Positions 55,830 through 64,000 of a stretch of 64,000 nt of DNA are shown here, in pieces. Position 1 is the first letter of the stretch, and each line of letters opens with the position of its first letter. This DNA is from Rhizobium sp. AAP43 (GTDB lineage: Bacteria > Pseudomonadota > Alphaproteobacteria > Rhizobiales > Rhizobiaceae). The notes beneath the pieces were generated by a model. The model searched no databases, was not told where the DNA came from, and was given only the letters and a program-made list of their open reading frames with translations. The position numbers and the translations under genes were made by a program. The stretch covers positions 124,001-188,000 of the forward strand of contig NZ_LJHS01000012.1 of NCBI RefSeq assembly GCF_001296045.1, read 5' to 3'.

Positions 55830-56636
55830 TCAGATCCGCTGAACCAACCCCGAATAGGCTGGCATCGCGCCACGATCTACTCCCATCAGTTGGCAGATGA
55901 GCCCAGCAATCTGCGTCTGCGACAACACGCTCTCCGACCCCAGCTGAAAACCGAGTGCGTAAAATGGCACTTCGATCTCCTGCGGTGTCGGGCCGGCATG
56001 ATTGCCATCATCCCCCATCCCATGATCGGCCGTGACGATCACAGTGTAGCCTGCCTCCCGCCAGCCAGGCACATACCTTGCCAGAAGATCGCCCTGCAGC
56101 CGTGCAGCGTTTCGATATCCGATGCTATCGCCGCCGTGCTTGTGTCCGGCATCGTCAACATTCATCGGATGGAGAAGCAGGAAGTCCGGCGCCTTGGCCC
56201 GTATCAGCCACTCGGCGTCGGCAAACAGATGGCTGTCGGGATAGTGGTCGTCCCAGTAGAAAAGGCCGTGGGAAATGTCACCTGAACCATCCAGCAGGAT
56301 CCGATCCCGGTGGCGGTCGAAGGGTGCAGACACATAAAGCTCCGACACCCAGTGATAAGCGGCCGCAGCCGTGACCTTGCCGGCCGCCCGGCAACGGGCG
56401 AACAGATTGTCACCCATCGACCGACGCACGACGCCATTGCTGACAATGCCATGCTCCACCGGTGGCCTTCCCGTTAGGAGAGTTTCGTAAAGCGGCCGCG
56501 ACATGGCGGGCAGTTCACAGCTGAGCTTGCGGACCTCTGCCCGACCGGCGGCCACCAGCCCCTCCATGTAGCCGAGGCAGGTTCGGGCGACGTCGAAGCG
56601 CAGCCCGTCGAGAACGATGAGGATCACTTTGGTCAT
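55830..56636 (-). CDS. Alkaline-phosphatase superfamily hydrolase (nucleotide pyrophosphatase-like)
   Basis: A 268-residue metal-dependent hydrolase of the phosphodiesterase/sulfatase fold. The first aspartate is in VILIVLDGLRFD, the nucleophile Ser/Thr in ELPAMSRPLYETLLTG, and further metal ligands in NVDDAGHKHGG and TADHGMGDDGNH. The sequence is short for the family, without signal peptide, so it is probably cytoplasmic. The substrate is unknown; phosphonoacetate, nucleotide pyrophosphate or glycerophosphodiester-type are possible. The start ATG at 56636 has a weak site; the frame is open 42 codons upstream. It lies 68 bases upstream of the SDR-phrB pair on the same strand. Confidence 0.85.
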   Translation of the reverse strand: MTKVILIVLDGLRFDVARTCLGYMEGLVAAGRAEVRKLSCELPAMSRPLYETLLTGRPPVEHGIVSNGVVRRSMGDNLFARCRAAGKVTAAAAYHWVSELYVSAPFDRHRDRILLDGSGDISHGLFYWDDHYPDSHLFADAEWLIRAKAPDFLLLHPMNVDDAGHKHGGDSIGYRNAARLQGDLLARYVPGWREAGYTVIVTADHGMGDDGNHAGPTPQEIEVPFYALGFQLGSESVLSQTQIAGLICQLMGVDRGAMPAYSGLVQRI

Positions 56637-56787
56637 GGCGCGCACCATGCCACGGACATTTCGAAAGGCAAGCGATGGCTGGGGCTCTTCAGTGGATTGC
56701 GACCAAACCGGATATGTCGCCAGCTTCAGCGGATCAGCGTTGCAAAAACACCGGGCCGGCACGAGGCCGACCAGGTGAAATTCATGT

Positions 56788-58719
56788 TCAGGCCCGCCAG
56801 GCAGCGACCTCTTGCGGCGCGATGTTTGCGCCGCCGAGAACTGGCGTTACACCTTCGGGCAAGGCCCAATCGGTCGTGCCATAATTGAAGGCAAAGACCA
56901 TGTCACCGCGACGGCGAATGCGGATACTATCCGGCACTCGTAGCGTCGCAACGCCAGCTTTCTGCGTTGCCAGTTCAAGCACGTCGGCCAGAAGTCCGCT
57001 ATCGGCCCAGCAGGCGAGGTAGAGCACATTGTCCTTCTCGGTAAGTGCCGGATCGCCGTTCTCGAAAGTCGCGAGAACCGAGGCGGATGTCTCGACATAT
57101 TCGCGCCAGCGGATGGCAGAACCCGATACAGTGCCGGTAACCTGTTCGCTAAGACCCGGACGCATGGAGGAGACCTGGACGACGCGATTGCCGGTCAAAC
57201 CACCAAGCGGACCCGGCGGCAGATTTTCCGGGATACGGAAGTTGCGGTCGCGCGAGCCGGTACGTGCGCCGATGACGACGACACCCTTGGCCTTCTCGAG
57301 TTCGGCCCGCGCCGCTTCGCTGACTTCCGTCATGCAGGGCACGACGACCAGCGGATACCCCTCAAGCGAGCCTCCGGGACGGACGAAATCAACGTTCAGG
57401 CCGAGATGACGCAGCGCCTCGTACCAACGGAAGCACAGCTCCTCGTAGCGAAAGTCCTTGCCCTGCGGCTGGATCATCGTCGACCAGTAGCTCTGATAAT
57501 CGAAGACCAGCGCCACCGGCGCCTGGCTGGTCTCGGGAAGCGATCCCAGGGCTGCCAGCTCGTCCGAGACCTGCATGGCTTCCCGGCCACCCGGCGACCA
57601 TTCGTCGAGGCCGGGCAGGTTCAGGCCCGCATGCATCTGTTCCTGCGCAAACGGTGCCTGGCGCCAACGGAAATAACTGACGACGTCAGCCCCATGCGCC
57701 AGGGCCTCCCACGTCCAGAGCCGCACCATGCCGGGCTTCGGCACGGGGTTCCACGGCGCCCAGTTCACCGGACCCGGCTGCTGCTCCATGACCCAGAAAC
57801 GCCCCTTGCCGACGGCCCGGTAGAGATCATGGTGATAGGGCGCGATATCCGGATGCGACGTTTCGGCCCAACGATTGCGCTCTTCCTCGGTGAAGGGGAA
57901 CTTCTCGACAAAGCCGATCGGATAGCTGTCCCAAGAGGCCAGATCAAGATTGTCGGCCACCTTGAAGTGATCGAAATCGGAGACGAAGCCCATGAAGTTG
58001 TGCGTGATCCAGCGATCCGGCGAATGCTTGCGGATGATCTCGCACTGCATCTTGTCATACGCGGCGACCTGATCCGAATGGAAGCGCCAGAAGTCGAGCC
58101 GCGTTGCCGGATTGGGTTCGGTCACCGTTAGGTTCGGAAGCACGACGTCATCGAAGCTGTTCATCTCCATCGACCAGAACACCGAGCCCCAGGCTTCGTT
58201 GAGCTGGTCCGTCGACTGATAGCGCAGCCGCAGCCAGCGCTTGAAGCTCTTCAGATCCTCCGGCCCCCAGGAGAGCGTCGTATCGTGGCAACCATATTCG
58301 TTGTCCGTCTGCCAACCGACAATACCGGGATGCTTGCCGTAACGCTCTGCGACCACCTCAACGATCCGCGCGCTCTCGCGCCACCAGGTTTCAGAGGAGA
58401 AGGTGTAATGACGGCGCGAACCGAAGCCGCGCGGGCGGCCTTGCTCGTCATAAGGCACGATATCGGGGCACTCATCCATCAGCCATTTCGGCGGGGTGGC
58501 GGTCGGAGTGCCCAGCACGACCTTGAGACCCGCTTCGTGCAGCACATCAATCGCTCTGTCGAGCCACCCAAAGGTGAATTCGCCCCGCGAGGGCTCAAGC
58601 CGCGACCAGGCGAACTCGCCGATGCGAACAAAGGAAATGCCGAGTTCGCGCATCCTGCGCGCATCGGTTTGCCACCGGCTTTCGTCCCAGTGTTCCGGAT
58701 AGTAGCAGACGCCCAGCAT
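56788..58719 (-). CDS. GH42 beta-galactosidase
   Basis: Cytoplasmic retaining beta-galactosidase of 643 residues. The N-terminal barrel begins GVCYYPEHWDESRW. The acid/base is Glu141 in QTDNEYG and the nucleophile Glu312 in FWVMEQQPGP. A trimerisation-type middle domain and a C-terminal domain ending VLGGANIAPQEV follow. Its ATG overlaps the last base of the ATPase stop codon (TAATG), so it is the final gene of the sugar operon. It resembles the LacZ of rhizobial lac operons (lacEFGZK), but the gene order here differs. Confidence 0.95.
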   Translation of the reverse strand: MLGVCYYPEHWDESRWQTDARRMRELGISFVRIGEFAWSRLEPSRGEFTFGWLDRAIDVLHEAGLKVVLGTPTATPPKWLMDECPDIVPYDEQGRPRGFGSRRHYTFSSETWWRESARIVEVVAERYGKHPGIVGWQTDNEYGCHDTTLSWGPEDLKSFKRWLRLRYQSTDQLNEAWGSVFWSMEMNSFDDVVLPNLTVTEPNPATRLDFWRFHSDQVAAYDKMQCEIIRKHSPDRWITHNFMGFVSDFDHFKVADNLDLASWDSYPIGFVEKFPFTEEERNRWAETSHPDIAPYHHDLYRAVGKGRFWVMEQQPGPVNWAPWNPVPKPGMVRLWTWEALAHGADVVSYFRWRQAPFAQEQMHAGLNLPGLDEWSPGGREAMQVSDELAALGSLPETSQAPVALVFDYQSYWSTMIQPQGKDFRYEELCFRWYEALRHLGLNVDFVRPGGSLEGYPLVVVPCMTEVSEAARAELEKAKGVVVIGARTGSRDRNFRIPENLPPGPLGGLTGNRVVQVSSMRPGLSEQVTGTVSGSAIRWREYVETSASVLATFENGDPALTEKDNVLYLACWADSGLLADVLELATQKAGVATLRVPDSIRIRRRGDMVFAFNYGTTDWALPEGVTPVLGGANIAPQEVAAWRA

Positions 58720-59810
58720 TATCGTGTCAGATCCCCATTGATGACGGCCTTGCCGTTCGTGTCGAAGAGATGGCAGGCTTTGGCATTAATGCCGAGGCGA
58801 ATAGTCTGGCCGGGCTTTTCGCTGGCGAGGCCATCAGCCTTGACGGCAAGCTCGGAGCCATCGGCAAGCGTAACGAAGAACAGGGTCTCCGAGCCAAGAT
58901 ACTCGGCGAGCTTGACGGTCGCCTCGATGACCACATCGCCTTGGCCAGTTGCATCGATGTGCTCTGGGCGAAGGCCGAAGGTCATCTCACCGGGCTGCAA
59001 AGCCACGCCATGCGTCGGGATCGACAGGTCAGCACCGGGCAGGCGAACGACCGCAGCTCCATCGGCAGACGTGACCTGAACCTTGAGGACGTTCATCTTC
59101 GGCGAGCCAATAAAGCCGGCGACGAAGAGATTGTTCGGGCGATGATAGAGTTCGAGCGGCGATCCGACCTGCTCGATCTGACCGGCGGAAAGAACCACGA
59201 TCTTGTCCGCCATGGTCATGGCCTCGACCTGATCATGCGTGACGTAGATCATCGTCGCCTTGAGGTCCTGATGCAGCTTGGAAAGCTCGGTGCGCATCTG
59301 CACACGCAATGCCGCATCAAGGTTCGACAGCGGCTCATCGAACAGGAAGACTTCCGGATTGCGCACGATCGCACGACCAATCGCCACGCGCTGACGCTGC
59401 CCACCGGAAAGCTGGCCGGGTTTGCGTCGCAAAAGCGGCTCAAGCTGCAGCATCTTTGCGGCGGACGCCGTACGCTCGGCCACCAGCGCCTTGGGATGCC
59501 CGGTCATCTTGAGACCGAAGCCGATATTCTCTTCAACCGTCATATGCGGATAGAGTGCATAGGACTGGAAGACCATGGCGACGCCGCGCTCGGAGGGGCC
59601 GATGCTGGTCATGTCCTGGCCACCGATCGACAAAGCACCCGAAGTGATCTCCTCAAGGCCTGCGATCATGCGCAGCAGTGTGGACTTACCGCAGCCGGAA
59701 GGTCCGACGAAGACACAGAACTCGCCATCCTTGACGTCGAGATCCACACCCTTGATGACGCTGAGCGCGCCGAATTGTTTCTTGACGCCACGCAGGCTTA
59801 CATCAGCCAT
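58719..59810 (-). CDS. Sugar ABC transporter ATP-binding protein (UgpC/MalK/LacK type)
   Basis: Cytoplasmic ATPase of 363 residues that powers the two permeases in this operon. Walker A GPSGCGKST is at 36-44, the signature LSGGQRQ at 134-140 and Walker B VFLFDEPLSNLD near 150-161. The C-terminal OB-type domain (GLRPEHID region from about 285) is typical of MalK-like proteins. It overlaps the GH36 gene by eight bases and the GH42 gene by one. In S. meliloti and A. radiobacter the LacK gene has a similar place. Confidence 0.94.
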   Translation of the reverse strand: MADVSLRGVKKQFGALSVIKGVDLDVKDGEFCVFVGPSGCGKSTLLRMIAGLEEITSGALSIGGQDMTSIGPSERGVAMVFQSYALYPHMTVEENIGFGLKMTGHPKALVAERTASAAKMLQLEPLLRRKPGQLSGGQRQRVAIGRAIVRNPEVFLFDEPLSNLDAALRVQMRTELSKLHQDLKATMIYVTHDQVEAMTMADKIVVLSAGQIEQVGSPLELYHRPNNLFVAGFIGSPKMNVLKVQVTSADGAAVVRLPGADLSIPTHGVALQPGEMTFGLRPEHIDATGQGDVVIEATVKLAEYLGSETLFFVTLADGSELAVKADGLASEKPGQTIRLGINAKACHLFDTNGKAVINGDLTR

Positions 59811-61908
59811 GGGTCTTGCCTCCCTTGAAAGGTGTCAGTTCGAGGAGAAGGGCGCTTTCCGGTTTCAGCATCGGCAAAGGCAGCCCGGAAAGGCCGGCAG
59901 CTTCAAGCGAGAACGAGACCTCGCCTGAAAGCAGCCTCTTCTGCCCCTCGGATATACGGATGAATTCAGGCTCGGCCGGAAGGACCGACGCAATCGACCA
60001 GGTGCCACCGAACCGGGTGACGCTCTCAGGCAGCTTCAACGGTGCTGGCTGCTCGCCAACCATTTGCGGCCCCTGGGCTACGATCACGACAATCTTTTCG
60101 TCGCTTGCAGCGCCCCAGACATAGCGTCCGTCGATCGGCTCCAGCCGGAACGCAGCATCCGGAGCATGGAAGAGTTCGCGCAGTCGCTTGTAGGTCTCGA
60201 TATAGACCTTGAGCTCGGAGCGCTCCTCATCCGTCAGTTCCAGCGGATTGAGCTCAACACCGAGATGATAGGCAAGCGCCACCAGCGCCCGGAAGGCGAG
60301 TGTATGGCGGCGACCTGTCTGGTGGTTCGGTGAGGCCGAGATATGGCTGCCCAGGATTTCCGGCGGCACAAAGACGGAGGCGCCGCGCTGGATTTCGAGC
60401 CGCTCCAGCGCATCGGTGCAATCCGAGGTCCACACACGGTGTGTCCGGGCAAGCGCACCGTAATCGATGCGTCCGCCACCGGAAGCGCAGCTTTCGATCT
60501 CAACGTCAGGGTGGGCTGCGCGAACGCGGTCCATGAGCGCATAGACGGCACGGGTCTGGGCCGCAATCTTGGCCTTGCCATCGCGACCACCTGCATGGGT
60601 GAGATCCCGGTTCATATCCCATTTCACATAGGACACGGCGTGGTTGGCCAGAACCGCATCAATCTTGGCAAACAGATAGTCGGATACTTCCGCCCGCGTC
60701 AGGTCCAGTACCAACTGCGTGCGGGATTCGAGGATCGGACGCCCCTCGATGGTGAGAGCCCAGTCCGGATGCGCCTTGTAGAGCTCAGAAACCGGGTTCA
60801 CCATTTCTGGCTCGAACCAGATGCCGAACTGCATGCCGAGCCCGGTGACATGGTCGACGAGCGGCTTCAGCCCATCCGGATATTTGCGCGGATCGATATC
60901 CCAGTCGCCAAGGCTCGTGGTGTCGTTGTCGCGCTTGCCGAACCAGCCATCATCGAGCACGAAGCGCTCGATGCCAAGCTCAGCGGCCGCTGTCGCCTGG
61001 GCCTTCAGCGAATCCATCTGGTGATCGAAGTAATTGCCTTCCCAGGTGTTCAGCGTCACAGGGCGCGGGCTCATCTTGCCACCCGGCCAATGGGTCAGCT
61101 CGTCACGGACAAAGGCATGGAAGTCTTGGCTGTCGGCACCCGCATAGGCAACGGGGCTCTTGTAGCTTTCGCCGGGCTTCAGGACGATCTCACCGGGCTC
61201 GAAGAGTTCTCCGAGATGCACCAGGCGCTGGCCATCATCGGTACGGTCGATCACCAACTGATGATTGCCGCTCCAGCCAAGTGTCACCCCGAAAATCTGC
61301 GCCTCGCTCTCGATGAACAGCATCGGGAAGCGATCATGCGAGGTCCGGCCACGCCGGCTCTCCTGCACCCAGGTGCCATTGCCAAGCAGTTCCCGCCGTG
61401 TCTGGAACTCGCGCCCCCACATCCCGGTAAAGCTCATCACCTGGACGTCGCCGGCGGGTGCGAGGAAGGTCGCGGCCATGCAGCGATCAAGTTGGTAATC
61501 CACATCACCCAGATTGCTCAACTCCGTCGCCATCGAGATCAGACCGGCGTCATGCGCGGTGAGCTTGATGGCAAGGCCCAATTTCGCAACGGCATCAGTA
61601 CCCTTGAGGACAGTATGGTTGCCCTCGCGAAGGACAGTCCAGCCACCAAACTGCGCGACGAAATCACGTCCCCCCCGATGACCTGATATCGCCGGCCAGC
61701 CAAAGAAGCCCATTCCGCCCGTCGGCAGGAGAACGCTTGAGGGAACAGCGATATCCATGCCGTTCACCCGGCTGGAACGCTCGATCTCGAACAGGGGATC
61801 GGCCTCTGCCGGCTCGCGCCCAAAGGACAGGATTTCCGGCATGCCAAGTTTAGGCAAGCGGAGGCTAAGGGCCATCTGGCCTGAATCGATAATGACGATT
61901 TCACTCAT
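59803..61908 (-). CDS. GH36 alpha-galactosidase
   Basis: Cytoplasmic alpha-galactosidase of 701 residues. The catalytic nucleophile is Asp431 in YVKWDMNRD and the acid/base Asp496 in WTSDCTD. The barrel also has NTWEGNYFDH, FVLDDGWFG (near 320) and GIWFEPEMV (near 365), all GH36 blocks. The ATG overlaps the permease stop by four bases (ATGA). With the GH42 enzyme, the operon can act on both alpha and beta galactosides. The upstream open frame, 97 codons, is an artefact of the overlapping permease gene. Confidence 0.95.
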   Translation of the reverse strand: MSEIVIIDSGQMALSLRLPKLGMPEILSFGREPAEADPLFEIERSSRVNGMDIAVPSSVLLPTGGMGFFGWPAISGHRGGRDFVAQFGGWTVLREGNHTVLKGTDAVAKLGLAIKLTAHDAGLISMATELSNLGDVDYQLDRCMAATFLAPAGDVQVMSFTGMWGREFQTRRELLGNGTWVQESRRGRTSHDRFPMLFIESEAQIFGVTLGWSGNHQLVIDRTDDGQRLVHLGELFEPGEIVLKPGESYKSPVAYAGADSQDFHAFVRDELTHWPGGKMSPRPVTLNTWEGNYFDHQMDSLKAQATAAAELGIERFVLDDGWFGKRDNDTTSLGDWDIDPRKYPDGLKPLVDHVTGLGMQFGIWFEPEMVNPVSELYKAHPDWALTIEGRPILESRTQLVLDLTRAEVSDYLFAKIDAVLANHAVSYVKWDMNRDLTHAGGRDGKAKIAAQTRAVYALMDRVRAAHPDVEIESCASGGGRIDYGALARTHRVWTSDCTDALERLEIQRGASVFVPPEILGSHISASPNHQTGRRHTLAFRALVALAYHLGVELNPLELTDEERSELKVYIETYKRLRELFHAPDAAFRLEPIDGRYVWGAASDEKIVVIVAQGPQMVGEQPAPLKLPESVTRFGGTWSIASVLPAEPEFIRISEGQKRLLSGEVSFSLEAAGLSGLPLPMLKPESALLLELTPFKGGKTHG

Positions 61909-62756
61909 CCCTTGGTCGCTCCGAGTGTGAGGCCAGCGATGAAATGACGCTGCATCAGGAAGAACATCGCGACCGGCGGCAGGGCCGCGACGATCGAGCC
62001 GGCGGATACGAGGTGCCAGGCGGCGACCCATTGGCCATTCAGCGAATAGAGGCCTGCGGTCACCGGCATGGCATGCTGTCCCTGCACCAGGACAGTTGCC
62101 CAGAAGTAGTCGTTCCAGACGAAGGTGAAGACGAGGACAGACAGCGCTGCAATGGCAGGCCGCATCAAGGGCAGCACGATGTAGCGGAAGATCCGCCACT
62201 CGGAGACACCTTCGACCCGCGCGGACTCGATCAGCGCGAAGGGCAAACCCTTGATGAAATTCCGCATGAACAGCGTGCAGAAACCGGTCTGGAAGGCCAC
62301 GTGGAAGAGCACGAGACCCATCGTCGTATCGTAAAGACCGGCCTTGAGCGTCATGTCGCGAACCGGCACCATCAGGATCTGGAACGGGATGAAGTTGCCG
62401 GCAACGAAGAAGAAGAACAGGAAAAGATTGCCCTTGAACTTGTAGACGGCGAGCGCAAATCCGGTCAGGCAGGACAGAGCCACCGCACCGATGACAGTCG
62501 GGATCGTTACCTTGAACGAGTTGAGAATATAATAGCCGATCGGCGAATTGACGAAGACCGCCTTGTAATTCTCAAAGCCGGCAAAGCCCGAAGGGATGCC
62601 GAAGTAATTGCCGGCCGCAAGGTCACCTGCGGGGCGCACCGAGGTGATCGCCACGCCGATCAAAGGCAGGAGCCAGAGAACAAGGGCAATCGGCAAGAGA
62701 ACCTTGTAGGCCGTCTGAGCAAAAGGCGAGGCCTTCTGGATCGGGGTCGGGAACAT
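61905..62756 (-). CDS. Sugar ABC transporter permease (MalG/LacG type)
   Basis: Inner-membrane permease of 283 residues with six helices. The EAA loop for the ATPase contact is ESARVEGVSEWRIFRYIVLPL, at about residues 182-202. A 15-residue cytoplasmic N-terminus precedes the first helix. It overlaps the upstream permease by one base and GH36 by four, so all are translated together. Confidence 0.93.
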   Translation of the reverse strand: MFPTPIQKASPFAQTAYKVLLPIALVLWLLPLIGVAITSVRPAGDLAAGNYFGIPSGFAGFENYKAVFVNSPIGYYILNSFKVTIPTVIGAVALSCLTGFALAVYKFKGNLFLFFFFVAGNFIPFQILMVPVRDMTLKAGLYDTTMGLVLFHVAFQTGFCTLFMRNFIKGLPFALIESARVEGVSEWRIFRYIVLPLMRPAIAALSVLVFTFVWNDYFWATVLVQGQHAMPVTAGLYSLNGQWVAAWHLVSAGSIVAALPPVAMFFLMQRHFIAGLTLGATKG

Positions 62757-63664
62757 CAGGCGTTCCTTTCCTGGGAAAGCATGCGAACGATGAAGAGCGA
62801 AATAAAGACCATCATGATCAGGAAGAGCACGACTGCGATCGACGCGCCATAACCCATGCGGAAACCGTATTCGGAAAGCGCCTGCTCATACATGAAGTAG
62901 GAAAGCACCGAGCTCGACCCATAGGGACCACCGGCCGTCATGATCGAGACCAGATCGAAGGAGCGCAGCGAGCCGATAACCGTTACAACCATGGCAAGGA
63001 ATGTTGCGGGCGCGAGTTGCGGCAGGATCACATACCACAGGAGCTTCAGGCCCTTGGCGCCGTCCATGCGGGCAGCCTCGACCTGCTCCGGATTAATGTT
63101 GTTGAGACCCGTCAGGTAGAGGATCATGCAATAGGCCGTCTGCGGCCAGAGGCCCGCGACGATGATGCCGTAGGTGACATAGCGTTCGTCGGCGAGAACC
63201 GCGATCTGCTCGCCAAACAGCAGTTCAGTCAGCTTGGAGAACAAGCCGAAATCCGGAGCATAGAACCAGGTGAACATCAGGCCGACAACGACCTGGCTGA
63301 TCACGAAGGGGAAGAAGAACAGCGACTTGTAAAGACGGATGCCGGGAACAGTCTGGTTCAGGAACAGCGCCACAGCCAGACCCGCCGGAATTGACAGGAG
63401 ATAGAGCACCAGCCAGATGAGGTTGTTCTGCAGGGATGTGTAGAAGGTGTCATCGTCGATGAGCTCGACATAATTGCCAATCCCGATCCACGTCATTGGG
63501 CCCAGGCCATCCCAGTCATGGAAACTGATCCATATGGACTGGAAGATCGGCACCAGCACATAAATGACAAACATCAGCATGCCCGGCGCAAGAAACAGCC
63601 AGGGCGCGAGCGTCTGCTGGTTTCGCTTCCAGAAGCCGGAAGAGGAAGGGACGGTGTTGCTCAC
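62756..63664 (-). CDS. Sugar ABC transporter permease (MalF/LacF type)
   Basis: Inner-membrane permease of 302 residues, six helices. The EAA loop is QVEAARMDGAKGLKLLWYVILPQL, at about 197-220. The N-terminal LAPWLFLAPGMLMFVIYVLVP is typical of the first helix in this family. It is the first permease after the binding protein, with an 88-base gap holding a strong stem-loop. Confidence 0.93.
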   Translation of the reverse strand: MSNTVPSSSGFWKRNQQTLAPWLFLAPGMLMFVIYVLVPIFQSIWISFHDWDGLGPMTWIGIGNYVELIDDDTFYTSLQNNLIWLVLYLLSIPAGLAVALFLNQTVPGIRLYKSLFFFPFVISQVVVGLMFTWFYAPDFGLFSKLTELLFGEQIAVLADERYVTYGIIVAGLWPQTAYCMILYLTGLNNINPEQVEAARMDGAKGLKLLWYVILPQLAPATFLAMVVTVIGSLRSFDLVSIMTAGGPYGSSSVLSYFMYEQALSEYGFRMGYGASIAVVLFLIMMVFISLFIVRMLSQERNA

Positions 63665-63695
63665 GGCGGCACCTCAGATTGACATGGAAACGGCA

Positions 63696-63733
63696 GCCGG
63701 ATGCCGAAGACACTGAAGTCGACGGCATCCGGC
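63696..63733 (-). other. Stem-loop between binding-protein and permease genes
   Basis: GCCGGATGCCG and CGGCATCCGGC form a perfect 11-bp stem with a 16-base loop. It has no T-run. Such structures often protect the upstream binding-protein mRNA and lower downstream expression. Confidence 0.55.
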
Positions 63734-63752
63734 GCTGGGAGGACCGGGGTCC

Positions 63753-64000
63753 TTATTTGTAGACGCGGGCGCGGATCTTCTCGAGACGCTCAAGGATACG
63801 GTCGAGATTGTCTGGCTTGACCATGAATTCCTGGAAGCCTTCCATACCGGCCTTCGCCATTTCGGCATTGGCGTCGCGGTCGTAGAACTGTGCCAGTGCA
63901 TGCGCGTTGGCCAGCATTGTGAATCCAGCTTCAAGGAACGGGTCCGCAGGCTTTTCAGCCTTGTTGTTCACCGGCAGCTGGCCAAGCGTTGCGTTCATCT
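63753..64000 (-). CDS. Sugar ABC substrate-binding protein, C-terminal end (gene continues beyond 64000)
   Basis: The last 82 codons of a periplasmic binding protein are visible. The visible part has ADPFLEAGFTMLANAHALAQF and a C-terminal helix ending LERLEKIRARVYK, like LacE-type extracellular proteins. The position before the permeases supports it. Signal peptide and ligand region are outside the window. Confidence 0.85.
   Translation of the reverse strand, partial: MNATLGQLPVNNKAEKPADPFLEAGFTMLANAHALAQFYDRDANAEMAKAGMEGFQEFMVKPDNLDRILERLEKIRARVYK

Noticed and set aside
1..64000. Search for tRNA, rRNA, CRISPR, IS elements, phage or toxin-antitoxin modules
   Set aside because: No repeat array, transposase, integrase or tRNA-like cloverleaf was recognised by eye; a tRNAscan or profile search would settle this.

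Overview
The window looks like chromosomal DNA of a Rhizobiaceae bacterium (Rhizobium, Agrobacterium or Sinorhizobium group). The grounds are a dense GC-rich coding layout and several diagnostic genes: a cyclic beta-1,2-glucan synthase (ndvB/chvB) with its exporter (ndvA/chvA), an ExpR-type LuxR regulator between pyc and ndvA, an iron-sulfur bacterial photolyase (PhrB type), PHB-cycle genes with phaR, and a LacI/UgpC-style sugar ABC operon. I found no rRNA, tRNA, CRISPR array, insertion sequence or prophage. The genus is an inference.

Left part (1-23.7 kb): typA (partial), peptidase dcp, a Bcr/CflA exporter, argG, an SDR enzyme, a LysE exporter, rlmN, an IalB-like secreted protein, a YkvA-like protein, phhB, a low-molecular-weight tyrosine phosphatase, thpR, a TesA-like esterase divergent from a YbbA/YbbP-like ABC exporter, a Bax-inhibitor-1 protein, carD, fdxA, an S4 RNA-binding protein and an SUV3-like RNA helicase with a long charged tail, then an alpha/beta hydrolase that runs into a 50-residue DUF3309-like gene.

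Middle part (23.7-38.4 kb): a glycine-zipper lipoprotein, phbB and phbA with divergent phaR, a small membrane protein, rpmF, a glutathione S-transferase-like gene, mtgA, ispA-hisC, a wrecked lysE copy, an OmpA/glycine-zipper lipoprotein, ispG, an MFS permease divergent from a DMT exporter, and an M20 amidohydrolase divergent from a BetI-like TetR regulator.

Right part (38.4-64 kb): ndvB (about 2830 residues, preceded by a possible 39-codon leader ORF) converges on pyc. Then come expR, ndvA, phrB overlapping an SDR gene, an alkaline-phosphatase-superfamily protein, and a tightly overlapping minus-strand operon: binding protein, two permeases, GH36 alpha-galactosidase, ABC ATPase and GH42 beta-galactosidase. 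NdvB makes cyclic glucan and NdvA exports it. The final operon should import and hydrolyse galactosides.

Most of the window is ordinary core genome. I did not find a clearly new system. The best leads are the shared expR/ndvA control region, a palindrome of LacI-operator type at the MFS/DMT promoter, a TGC-N3-GCA site between phbA and phaR, the leader ORF before ndvB, the helicase-S4-FdxA-CarD neighbourhood and the phrB-SDR coupling. Start codons were chosen by ribosome binding site and family length. Residue numbers were counted by hand and may be off by one or two.
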